From contig CM065814.1 of the NCBI GenBank assembly GCA_033398695.1, forward strand, positions 100,690,501-100,754,500: a DNA stretch of 64,000 nt, read 5' to 3'. Below are positions 54,036-64,000 of the stretch, piece by piece (position 1 is the stretch's first letter; the number at the start of each line of letters is the position of its first letter). Position numbers and translations under genes: made by a program. The DNA comes from Orobanche coerulescens. Lineage: Eukaryota; Streptophyta; Magnoliopsida; Lamiales; Orobanchaceae. Under the pieces are notes generated by a model. The model was not told the origin of the DNA, searched no databases, and saw nothing but the letters and a program-made list of their open reading frames with translations.

Positions 54036-55630
54036 TGGACAGTTTAGTCAGAGTTCGTCATTTTTCATCTCATTTCATTCCTTCGGTATTTTTGGGCGAT
54101 TCCGAGCGATCCAGAGGGGATTCTTCGAGGTGTAATCATCAATCATCATCTTCAAGTCTTTGAGTTGAATTCATCATCACTTCATCATCTCCGAAACGTC
54201 GAATCAAAGGTATTAATCTCTTGGATCTAGAATTTTGGATTTTTGGGTTTTCCTTCCGATTTCTTCGTGTAAGCTTGGATTATCATTGGGATATATTAAG
54301 TTATGGATTATCTACTTGGATAAATATATTCCTACGGATTTAATGGTTATTTTCGGAATTGTTTTCAAGAACCCTTGGGGTTGACTTCGGTTAATTGAGG
54401 ATTTTCCGATTGATGTCGTTGTAATCATGAATTGTGGATTCCTAATGGATTATTGATATCATTGAAGTGTTTTGTTAGTTCGAAATACTCATTTTGGTGT
54501 GGGTTTCGACATATTCGGGATTGGATATTTTCGTAGTTGTGCGGTCGGTTATGTATTCGTTGGAATGCCTATGAGTTTGATTATCGTTGTTTCGACCTTT
54601 GGGTTAGTCGTGTTTTGTTGTTTGATACGTGTATTGAACGATTGTTGGTAATTATTGTTATTCAAGGTTGTTCGAGCGATCGGTATCTTGGTTAGGGCGT
54701 TGTTCGTGGGACGGACATTCTTCATCGGTATTGAGTAAGTTAAATCTTACTCGGTTAAAAGGATACTCATTCCTTTTGTTGTTGATTGCTCATAATCATA
54801 ATTCATTCATCATAATATTAATCATTTCGAGACTTGTAATTGTCGAGTAATCATTTCATTCACGAGGAGCAGCGGTTCCAAATCATTTCATTGGATTATC
54901 AATCACGTCACTATCACTATCATATCGGTGAGTCATCTTGGCCTTGTTTAATTATTATTCATTGATATTCATCACGGTCATTCTCGTTCATGTGACCTTC
55001 CGGGTTCATATTGCGTGGCCGGGTGTGGCTGTGTGGAATTTTTAGTTGGGCACACGATGGTCATGTATTGGGTTCACCGATACATTGGACCGTGCACACG
55101 GTAACGCTTACCTCCGTGAGACTAATTAGGTACAAGGACGGGTGTGTCCGGACATTCGTCTTGTACACTTGCACAAGACATTACGGGCGTACTATGATGC
55201 TCCTCTTCAGCGTAATTCATAATTAAGAATATTTCATCGCTTCAGTTAATTCATGATTGTGTAATTTCAACTCTTGAGGATTGTTGTTACGTATAACGGC
55301 CCGTTGGGGGATTTTGTTTTCAGGTCACGGCAAGGCAAAGGTACGGGAAGAGCATGTTGACGGCGACGAGTCCCAGTGATACTAGTAGGGGCCCCCAGTC
55401 TGCTCAGTCATTTATTCAGTCATTTGTGTTTCCTTTATTTATTCCGCTGCAGACATTCCGTTTGAATGCTCATTTTATTCAGTGTTGTGTATTTTATCGT
55501 CACATAAGATACACATGTATTCTATTTTATCCTGGGTGTGTTGTATAAAACTCCTCATCGGAGTAATTGATGTTGTAATGTGGTTCGGTACTACATTTAC
55601 CTGTGTAATTCATTCATTTTCATTCGCCTG

Positions 55631-55653
55631 GTGGGTCCCAGTCGGGGGTCCAC
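55631..55653 (+). other. Conserved LTR-end hairpin, TEK-2
   Basis: GTGGGTCCC pairs with GGGGTCCAC (two G-U). Same place as in LARD-1 and TEK-1; also at 63270-63292. Confidence 0.6.
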
Positions 55654-55692
55654 GGCACTGTAATATCCGCCTAGTTTGGGGTGTTACAGAGT

Positions 55693-55704
55693 TGGTATCG
55701 GAGC
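55693..55704 (+). other. TEK-2 primer binding site
   Basis: TGGTATCGGAGC, a few bases after the 5' LTR. Confidence 0.85.
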
Positions 55705-56178
55705 GTGGTTTTGAATACTACCCTCCAAGTCATGTCTCATTTGAAATCATCGTCATCAGACTAGTATCATTGGACTTTCGCGTCACGTGTGACCTGTGCA
55801 AATGCCGAGCCAATCAGACCAAGAACTGTAAGATTTCTAATGCCATGCTATAATTTCTGGCATTAATCATTCATTCATAATTCATCAGTTAACAATCCTC
55901 AATCATCATTGTCATTTTGACCGGGACGGTCAGGTTAACTCATTAATCAGTAAATTCATTTCATTGTTCAGTTGTTGATCGTGAAGATCGGATCATTAAT
56001 CTTGTTAACTCATCCAAGATAATCATTTGATAACTTCATCGAGATAATCATGTCACGTCAATCAATCATTCATGTAATCGCTGTATTTGAGCGCGTATGC
56101 TCATTTTCATCATTTCATAATATAATCATAATGTGATACTCATGCGAGATGTATAATCATCATATGACTTTCCACTTG
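55705..56178 (+). other. TEK-2 leader
   Basis: Non-coding and AT-rich with many TCATTCATT strings. No gene is seen. Confidence 0.55.
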
Positions 56179-56180
56179 AT

Positions 56181-57389
56181 ATGGAAAGGGTGGCGGAAGG
56201 GCGTGGAGGACGAGGCCGTGGAGCGGGCGAATCCGAGAACTCGTGCGAATACCGTGCAAATGCCGGGAATAATGCTAATTCGGCGGCGACGCCGCCACTC
56301 ATTCACACAGGACGCGATCATTCATTATCGGAGTCGTACCGGGACACGGCTCGATCGAGGGTGTCCGGGTTGATCCACTCGCATTTATGCGAGGCATGAT
56401 GGCCCAAATGACTCGAATGGCTCGGTTGATGGAGACGATGCATAACTCCGTCAATCGAGAATCGGCGAGCTCCTCGCCGCCACCTCGAGGCAAGAGAGGA
56501 ATGTGAGTAACATCATCGGCGATATCTCTCGCCGAAGGCCACCTACTTTTGAGGGCTCGTCCGAGCCGGCAGATATCATTCATTGGCTCGAGCATTTGAG
56601 AAGCCGTTTGCTATGGTAGAGTGTCCCGAGGGACACAAAGTTTCTGTTGCGGCTTACTACCTTGGTAAGAGCGCACATTCTTGGTGGTTGTCGTTGAAGC
56701 CCACCGAAGGATCTTGTACTTGGGATCAGTTCAAGACTCTCATAATGGAGAGGTACTATCCGGCCCCACTCAGGGAGGCCAAGCTGTCGGAATTGCTCAC
56801 CCCCGACCCCTCAGCAGACGAGGATGTTCTCGCCATTGCCGAGAAATTTCAGGAACTTCTTCCGTTCGCCTCATCTATCATTCACTCAGAAGCGGACAAG
56901 ATCAAGTATTTCAGCAAGAGGCTGAAACCCCGTATGAGACTTCAGTTACTTAATCATAATTGCACCACGTTGGCCGAGTTCATTGAGAAGGCTCTCACTT
57001 ATGAGCTTACTACTAAGGAAATTGCTAAGCAGCAACCTTCGTCTGCTAGCAAGAAATCGAAGAATCGAAATCAGTCTGAAGGCGGTCAGACAACCTTCAA
57101 GAAACCCCGTGCGGGCTCTGCTTTTTCTGAGCGACCTTCGGTGTCGTCTAAACCCGCGGAATCTCAATCTCGAGCGGCCAGTTCGGCCATCACCTCTTTT
57201 AACTGTGGGGAACTTGGTCACCTCAGTACCAAGTGTCCGAGACAGACTATCACATGTCATAATTGTGGGATTGCTGGGCATAAGGCCCGTTTTTGCCGTA
57301 GGGACTCCAAACCTACTCAGACGTCATCTCAGGCCCCTAAGCGATCGGCCGTGCGTAATCGAGCCACTCAATCGCGTCGTTTAAAATGA
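56181..57389 (+). pseudogene. gag: TEK-2 gag, frameshifted
   Basis: N-terminal MERVAEGRGGRGRGAG, then RRRPPTFEGSSEPADIIHWLEHL, then in a shifted frame (56583-57389) the Gag domain: VAAYYLGKSAHSWWLSL, TWDQFKTLIMERYYPAPLR and a Lys-rich region. Two zinc knuckles follow: the first (SFNCGELGHLSTKC) has Ser for the first Cys; the second (CHNCGIAGHKARFC) is intact. Confidence 0.87.
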
Positions 57390-57465
57390 CGGAGCGACTA
57401 AAGGTGGAGCTTTTAGCCGCCAGACGGAGTGTCCTGGTCGGACTAGCAAGCCCCGGATTTATGAG

Positions 57466-57900
57466 ATGAAGAAGACCGATGATCCAGAGGCCCGAATGAT
57501 CTCGTGTACACTCGATATTCTATCTCAACCTGTGTGTACCCTTTTTGATACCGGTGCATCGCATTCATTCATTTCCGAGTCATGTTTGAGTAGACTACAT
57601 CCGGGTAGTGCTACTAGTTGTGAGCCTTATGTCATTGGCCTACCCGATGGTAGACGAATTATCGGTAATCGTGAGATTCGTAATTGTCCGATTCATTTCA
57701 TGGTCGTGTATGGCCGGCGGACCTAATCGTGGTAGATTTGCCGAGGGACGACATCATCTTGGGTATTGATTGGATGGATCGTCATGATTGCTTCTTTAGT
57801 TTCCGTAGCGCATGGTCACTATCATTTCGCACGATGGAGTTGAATGTGTGTTTCGGAGGTAATCCCATTTGCTCAGTAAGGTCATTAATTCAATGAAAGC
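57466..57900 (+). pseudogene. pol: TEK-2 protease
   Basis: Active-site loop LFDTGASHSFIS with the catalytic Asp present, then GLPDGRRIIGNREI; after a frameshift at about 57720, LIVVDLPRDDIILGIDWMDRHD. Unlike TEK-1, the catalytic residue is kept but the frame is broken. Confidence 0.87.
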
Positions 57901-57911
57901 GGTAAGGTTAC

Positions 57912-59202
57912 TCAATCGGGGATGTGTCGGTTATTGGTGCTATATGGCCAAACCGAGAAGTCATCGATAATGTTAACGGATATTCCGGTGGTGAGGAATA
58001 TGCCGATGTTTTCCAGACGAGTTACAGGTTGCCTCCACAGAGGGATGTGGAATTCACGATTGAGTTGGAGCACGGTACGTCCCCGATATCGAAGGCACCG
58101 TGCGGATGGCCCGACCGAAATGCGAATTAAAGAACCAACTTGAAGAGTTGTTCGAGAAGGGTTATATTCGGCCAAGTGCGTCCCGTGGGGAGCACCAGTG
58201 TTATTTGTCAAGAAGAAGGATGGTTCATTCCGCTTATGTATTGATTATCGGGAGTTGAACAGAGTGACGATCAAGAATAAGTATCCCTTACCCCGTATTG
58301 ATGATCTCTTAGATCAACTTCAGGGAGCTTCAGTATTCTCCAAGATCGACTTAAGATCTGGATATCATCAGTTGCGGATTCGAGAGTCGGATATCGCGAG
58401 AACAGCGTTTCGCACACGCTATGGTCATTATGAGTTTGTGGTTATGCCGTTCGGATTGACTAATGCACCTGCGGTATTCATGGAGTTAATGAATCGGGTC
58501 TTTATCGACTTTTTGGATCGGTTTGTTGTTGTCTTCATCGATGACATTTTGATTTATTCGTGGCGGGAGGAGCACGAGTTTCACCTTCATCAAGTGCTCG
58601 ACGTGTTGAGACGAGAACAACTTTATGGGAAGTTTTCTAAATGTGAGTTCTGGATGTCCGAAGTGACTTTTCTCGGACATGTAATTTCATCAGACGGAGT
58701 TCGTGTCGATCCTCAGAAGACGGAGGCTATTCGAGATTGGCTACCTCCGAAGAACGTCAAGGAAATCCGAAGTTTCCTCGGATTAGCGGGTTATTATCGG
58801 CGATTTGTAGAAGGATTTTCTAGAATCGCTCAACCCTTAACGAACCTTTTGAGGAAGGATAAGAAATACACGTGGTCCGACGCGTGTCAACGGAGTTTTG
58901 AGGAACTCAAGAGTCGGTTAATGTCAGCACCTGTACTTTCCTTGCCGCAGGGGACGGAAGGATTTGTGGTCTATAGTGATGCGTCCGGACAGGGTCTCGG
59001 ATGTGTGCTCATGCAGAACGGGAAGGTTATTGCCTATGCTTCACGGCAATTGAGACCTTACGAGATTAATTATCCGACCCACGACACAGAGCTAGCGGTA
59101 GTGGTGTTCGCTTTGAAGATTTGGCGTCATTACCTTTATGGCGTCACACGGATATTCACCGATCATAAGAGCTTAAAGTATATATTTACTCGTAGGAGTT
59201 AA
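57912..59202 (+). pseudogene. pol: TEK-2 RT and RNase H
   Basis: The open frame 58198-59202 has [69 protein letters not shown], then RNase [18 protein letters not shown] and [16 protein letters not shown], and [11 protein letters not shown]. Frameshifts lie before 58198 and at 59200. Confidence 0.92.
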
Positions 59203-60840
59203 ATATGCGTCGAGACGGTGGTTGGAATTAATCAAGGATTATGATATCGAGATCCTCTACCACCGGGCAAGGCGACGTTGTCGCCGCGCCTTGAGTCGTA
59301 AGTCCGTTCGGGAGCGGATGCTTGCCGTTTACTTGATTCGAAGGAGCTTGGCGGGAATTCCTTAGACCGAGATCGAGTGCAGCCGGCGAGTTCGGGGCAA
59401 CTTTGTATGTTAGAGATTTCATCGTCACTCGAGGAGGAAATTCGAGAGAATCGTGGTTCGGACCCATCATTGTTGCGCATCCGAGAGGATGTGGCTCAGG
59501 AAAGCCCTCGATTTGTGGTCCACGAGGATGGACTTTTGAGGTTTAAGAATCGGTTGTGCGTCTGGCAAATGACGAGTTGAAAAACTCGATTTTGAAAGAA
59601 GCTCATGCTACCCCTTATTCCGTCCATCCGGTCTAGCAAGATGTACAAGGACTTGAAACAAAATTACCGGTGGAGTAATATGAAGCGAGAAGTCGCAGAA
59701 TTTGTTTCGAGATGCTTAACCTGTCAACAAGTTAAGATTGAACATCGGCGACGGCGGGTATGCGAAACCTCTTCCTATTCCCGAATGGAAGTGGGAAGAC
59801 ATTTCTATGGATTTCATCACGAGTTTGCCGACGAGTCGTCGTGGCATGAATACGATCTGGGTGATCGTGGACCGCTTAACTAAATCAGCTCATTTCCTTG
59901 AGATCAAGGAGACGTGGGGTCCCGAGAGACTTGCTCAACTGTTCATCAAAGAGATAGTCGATCGCACGGTACTCCTAAAAGTATCGTTCCGATCGTGACG
60001 GACGGTTTGTGTCGCATTTTGGAAATCGAGTTCATCGTCTATGGGAACTCGGCTTAATCTCGATCGCTTTTCATCCTCGGTCAACGGACAATCGGAAAGG
60101 ACCATTCGGACATTAGAGGACATGTTGAGGGCATGCGTCCTCGATTGGAAGACGATTGGGAAGCCCAACTACCATTGATCGAGTTCACGTATAATAATAG
60201 TTGGCATGCTTGATCAAGATGGCACCTTACGAGGCCTTGTATGGTCGTCGTTGTCGATCTCCGTTGTGTTGGGACGACTTATCGTAATCAATCGGCACCG
60301 AGCCCGATATGCTTATAGCCGCCGTGAGAAGGTAGCTTTGATCGAAGTCGTTTGTTGACCGCTCGAGTCGGCCAGAAATCATATGCGAGATAATCGTCGT
60401 CGACCATTAGAGTTCGAAATTTGGTGACCATGTGTTGGTCAAGGTATCCCCGAGTCGTGGTATCTTCCGTTTTGGGAAGAGGGGAAAGTTGAGTCCGAGA
60501 TTCATTGGACCGTTTGAGATTTTAGATCGAGTGGGCGGGTTAGCTTATCGATTGGCTTTACCTCCGGCGTTGAGCCGAATTCATAATGTGTTTCATGTCT
60601 CTCAGTTGCGGAAGTATGTTGCCGACCCGAGTCACATACTTGATTCGATGAAATCGAGATCGCCGATGATCATTCATATGAGGAACGTCCTATACGAGTT
60701 TTAGAGCGGCGAATCAAGCAGTTGAGGAATAAGACGATTCCTTTGGTTAAAATTCAGTGGTCTAGACACGGAGTCGAAGAGGCTACTTGGGAAATCGAGG
60801 ATAGTATGCGGGAGAGTTATCCCGAGTTGTTTGACCCTTA
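59203..60840 (+). pseudogene. pol: TEK-2 integrase, many small indels
   Basis: Recognisable pieces in different frames: the zinc-finger region SRCLTCQQVK (59700), PLPIPEWKWEDISMDFITSL (59770), TIQTL-like sequence near 60110, the segment with [11 protein letters not shown] and [12 protein letters not shown] (60432-60640), and the chromodomain-like end with EEATWE and YPELFDP (60770-60840). At least six frame changes occur in 1.6 kb, many as single-base losses in CG-rich spots. Confidence 0.88.
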
Positions 60841-60856
60841 GTTTCGGGGCGAAACT

Positions 60857-60871
60857 CTTTTAAGGGGTGTA
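60857..60871 (+). other. TEK-2 polypurine tract
   Basis: TTTTAAGGGGTGTA directly before the 3' LTR, preceded by TTTCGGGGCGAAA. Confidence 0.85.
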
Positions 60872-63327
60872 TGTAATACCGGTTGTAATTCAATAATTAT
60901 CATTCAAGAATTATCACTCATTAATTATCATTCAAGAATTATCACTCATTAATTTCATTCATTATTGATCATTTGTCACTCAGTTCGGTCATGGTATTCA
61001 TCATTCGAGTAATTGTATCGAGTATCGATCGTCATTCATCATTAATCGATTGGAGTTTCGTCGTGTTTATCATCATTGTCATTTTCGTTGCAAGCTGTGC
61101 TTGAGGAGTAGCGCACGCTACATACTCCTTTTAGCGTACGCTAATTGGGTATAGGTAGCGCACGCTACCGCTCGACTTAGCGCACGCTAAGGCTTATTGA
61201 TCCGCACCGAAGGTACCGGATCGCGGTGAGAATAATTGTAGCGCACGCTACGAGTGGTAAATGCGCGCTAACGGGTCGTAGTAGCGCACGCTATATGTGT
61301 GGAGTAGCGCGCTAGGCGGATCGGTTGAGTCCAGGGCTCCGGATCGCACCGGGTTTATTCATAGCGCACGCTATGCATTGTTGTTAGCGTACGCAACCGA
61401 CATATTAGCGCACGCTAAATAATGGTTGTAGCGCACGCTATCGAGGTTAGATCAGAGGGCAGATGGTTTTCTGGACTCCCGATCAAGGCGTCAAATATTT
61501 CGCTAGCGCACGCTAACAATGGATATTAGCGCACGCTAGTAGTATGGCCGTAGCGCACGCTACAAAGAGGTACGTAGCGCGCGCTACCGTGTTCGGACAG
61601 TGGGTACTGGACTACCCAAACTACTCGTTAGCGCACGCTATGCACAAGGGCTAGCTTACGCTAACCTGGACTGAGTATAAATTGGACAGTTTAGTCAGAG
61701 TTCGTCATTTTTCATCGCATTTCATTCCTTCGGTATTTTTGGGCGATTCCGAGCGATCCAGAGGGGATTCTTTGAGGTGTAATCATCAATCATCATCTTC
61801 AAGTCTTTGAGTTGAATTCATCATCACTTCATCATCTCCGAAACGTCGAATCAAAGGTATTAATCTCTTGGATCTAGAATTTCGGATTTTTGGGTTTTCC
61901 TTCCGATTTCTTCGTGTAAGCTTGGATTATCATTGGGATATATTAAGTTATGGATTATCTACTTGGATAAATATATTCCTACGGATTTAATGGTTATTTT
62001 CGGAATTGTTTTCAAGAACCCTTGGGGTTGACTTCGGTTAATTGAGGATTTTCCGATTGATGTCGTTGTAATCATGAATTGTGGATTCCTAATGGATTAT
62101 TGATATCATTGAAGTGTTTTGTTAGTTCGAAATACTCATTTTGGTGTGGGTTTCGACATATTCGGGATTGGATATTTTCGTAGTTGTGCGGTCGGTTATG
62201 TATTCGTTGGAATGCCTATGAGTTTGATTATCGTTGTTTCGACCTTTGGGTTAGTCGTGTTTTGTTGTTTGATACGTGTATTGAACGATTGTTGGTAATT
62301 ATTGTTATTCAAGGTTGTTCGAGCGATCGGTATCTTGGTTAGGACGTTGTTCGTGGACGGACATTCTTCATCGGTATTGAGTAAGTTAAATCTTACTCGG
62401 TTAAAAGGATACTCATTCCTTTTGTTGTTGATTGCTCATAATCATAATTCATTCATCATAATATTAATCATTTCGAGACTTGTAATTGTCGAGTAATCAT
62501 TTCATTCACGAGGAACGACGGTTCCAAATCATTTCATTGGATTATCAATCACGTCACTATCACTATCATATCGGTGAGTCATCTTGGCCTTGTTTAATTA
62601 TTATTCATTGATATTCATCACGGTCATTCTCGTTCATGTGACCTTCCGGGTTCATATTACGTGGCCGGGTGTGGCTGTGTGGAATTTTTAGTCGGGCACA
62701 CGATGGTCATGTATTGGGTTCACCGATACATTGGACCGTGCACACGGTAACGCTTACCTCCGTGAGACTAATTAGGTACAAGGACGGGTGTGTCCGGACA
62801 TTCGTCTTGTACACTTGCACAGGACATTACGGGCGTACTATGATGCTCCTCTTCAGCGTAATTCATAATTAAGAATATTTCATCGCTTGATTAATTCATG
62901 ATTGTGTAATTTCAACTCTTGAGGATTGTTGTTCTGTAATCGATTCGTTGGGGATTTTGTTTTCGTGTCACGGCAAGGCAAAGGTACGGAAGAGCATGTT
63001 GACGGCGACGAGTCCCGTGATACTAGTAGGGGGCCCTGCCGATTCGTCATTTATTCAGTCATTTGTGTTTCCTTTATTTATTCCGCTGCAGACATTCCGT
63101 TTGAATGCTCATTTTATTCAGTGTTGTGTATTTTATCGTCACATAAGATACACATGTATTCTATTTTATCCTGGGTGTGTTGTATAAAACTCCTCATCGG
63201 CGTAATTGATGTTGTAATGTGGTTCGGTACTACATTTACCTGTGTAATTCATTCATTTTCATTCGCCTGGTGGGTCCCAGTCGGGGGTCCACGGCACTGT
63301 AATATCCGCCTAGTTTGGGGTGTTACA
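60872..63327 (+). repeat. TEK-2 3' LTR
   Basis: 2456 bp; palindrome array at 61107-61665, TATA box at 61675, hairpin at 63270-63292, ends GTGTTACA. Confidence 0.95.
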
Positions 63328-64000
63328 GTCTCGGGGTCCGATCTCCCTTCATACAGAGGTGTTTTGGGAGGAGCGATCCTCGGTTGCACGGGGGCAAGCT
63401 CGATGTGGACCGCAAGTGGCTCGGTCGGTCCGATGATCTTTCTACTGGTGCTTGCCCCAGTATCCAAGAGTGCTTTCATCTCGTCGAGCTGGCGTTGCAT
63501 AGCGGCCATCGTCGCGGCCTGGCTGCACGCGGCTAGGCGCTCGGAGCGGGGGCCGAGGCGATCAAGTACTGACCCCCTGGCGTTCGGAGCTGGAGCCAGA
63601 CGGCTGACCTGAATTTGGCTGGGAGTTGGGTAGGCCGAACTCCTGGTGACGGAATCGGATTCCGTCGTCTCGTGGTTGGGGCTAGAATGCCCCGGTCGCC
63701 ATGATGGATCGCTTCCCAAGCGATTGAATACGGAACCGTCCGACCTTGCGAGAGCCTTTTCTCGCGAATCGGGGCTTTCTGACGATCGCTCGCCCAGTAG
63801 CCCCTTGAACTTCCATTTGCCCACGCGGCGGATGGCCGAAGGAGTTATAGCGGGCACCGCGCATGCTCTCCGTCGCTCCTTTAGGATGGTCATAGCCTCA
63901 TCGATCTGTTCCGCGGTTTGGAATTGGTCGAGTGAGAGTCTGGGGCCACCCCTCAGGTGCGGGATCGAGAGTCTCGCGTTGCCGCGACTTCCCTCTGCCG
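63328..64000 (-). pseudogene. gag: TAT-1 gag, N-terminal piece (1 of 4), truncated by window
   Basis: Open on the minus strand from the window edge to the TEK-2 border. It matches TAT-2 Gag: LSIPH, ERRRACAVPAITPSAIRR, LDEMKALLDTGAS, PTEPLAVHIELAP and PLYEGRSDPE. The start codon and the TAT-1 5' LTR lie beyond 64000. Confidence 0.88.

Larger units (their letters stand above)
53205..55688 (+). repeat. TEK-2 5' LTR
   Basis: TGTAATACCC...GTGTTACA. 14-bp repeats at 53224-53310, palindrome array at 53469-54017, TATA box at 54028, hairpin at 55631. The first ~830 bp differ from the 3' LTR by many small changes; the remainder is almost identical. Confidence 0.95.
53205..63327 (+). mobile_element. 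TEK-2: Tekay-like chromovirus, heavily damaged
   Basis: LTRs 53205-55688 (2484 bp) and 60872-63327 (2456 bp), perfect TSD GTCTC (53200-53204 and 63328-63332). PBS at 55693 and polypurine tract at 60857 place it on the plus strand. Gag, protease, RT, RNase H, integrase and a chromodomain-like end are in order, broken by many small indels. Joining the flanks restores the gag sequence seen in TAT-2 near 49458. Confidence 0.93.
1847..64000 (-). mobile_element. TAT-1: Tat-lineage Ty3/gypsy element, interrupted three times, truncated by the window
   Basis: This is the outermost element. Its own sequence is 1847-8005, 26654-26866, 52968-53204 and 63328-64000; everything between is younger insertions. 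Orientation is minus: the 3' LTR is at the left, gag reads leftward from the right edge, and the 5' LTR lies beyond 64000. The sister copy TAT-2 has the same parts in the same order without the three insertions. Pol is absent; a tandem-repeat block takes its place. A spliced antisense gene lies between the repeats and the 3' LTR. Lineage is inferred from the gag C-terminal YCAYHKSPGH-type knuckle, typical of Tat gag, and from the extra antisense gene, known for that lineage. Confidence 0.9.

Noticed and set aside
62926..63612. 228-aa plus-strand ORF
   Set aside because: It runs across the TEK-2 LTR end into antisense TAT-1 gag; a chance fusion.

Overview
The window is repeat-rich nuclear DNA of a flowering plant, probably a eudicot; the species cannot be named. 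From about base 1847 to the end it is one nest of LTR retrotransposons. No ordinary host gene, rRNA, tRNA or CRISPR array is visible. The names below are mine. TAT-1 (1847 to beyond 64000, minus strand) is a Tat-lineage Ty3/gypsy element and is the outermost layer. Three elements sit inside its gag: COP-1 (8006-26653, SIRE-like Ty1/copia, TSD TGAGT), LARD-1 (26867-52967, non-coding, TSD TTCCC) and TEK-2 (53205-63327, Tekay-like chromovirus, TSD GTCTC). Third-level insertions are ATH-1 (13613-22369, Athila-like, in COP-1, TSD CAAGG), TEK-1 (28169-37548, Tekay-like, in the left LTR of LARD-1, TSD TTTTG/TTTTA) and TAT-2 (43217-51467, same family as TAT-1, in the right LTR of LARD-1, TSD CCGTG). 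TAT-2 carries an uninterrupted version of the gag that is cut in TAT-1. The two LARD-1 LTRs act as empty-site controls for each other. Most boundaries are therefore supported by TSDs and by sister copies.

Left margin: bases 1-420 are the end of a TEK-1-family LTR, followed by a Copia-type LTR (432-1383) and a decayed Helitron helicase piece on the minus strand (about 1396-1578). TAT-1 was inserted next to this.

Coding content: COP-1 has gag, protease, integrase, RT and RNase H with a few lesions, plus an extra ORF. TEK-1 and TEK-2 have gag, protease, RT, RNase H, integrase and a chromodomain-like tail, with TEK-2 much more damaged. ATH-1 has gag and protease but no RT, RNase H or integrase, plus an extra ORF. 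TAT-1 and TAT-2 have gag only, a tandem-repeat block where pol should be, and a spliced antisense gene. LARD-1 has no ORF.

The most unusual signal is regulatory. Each family carries its own array of short, CG-rich palindromic motifs just upstream of the LTR TATA box: TAGCGCACGCTA-type in COP-1 and TEK-2, TGTGCCGCGGCACA-type in ATH-1 and TEK-1, GCGATCGC-type in TAT, GACACGGC/GCCGTGTC in LARD-1, and GGTTCG/CGAACC in the left Copia LTR. In COP-1, ATH-1 and TAT-1/2 the same family motif appears again before the extra ORF, near a TATA-like sequence. The three extra proteins share a design: a plant transposon-protein domain followed by a C-terminal coiled coil. Two motif types are shared between unrelated lineages, which suggests exchange of promoter modules among retrotransposons.
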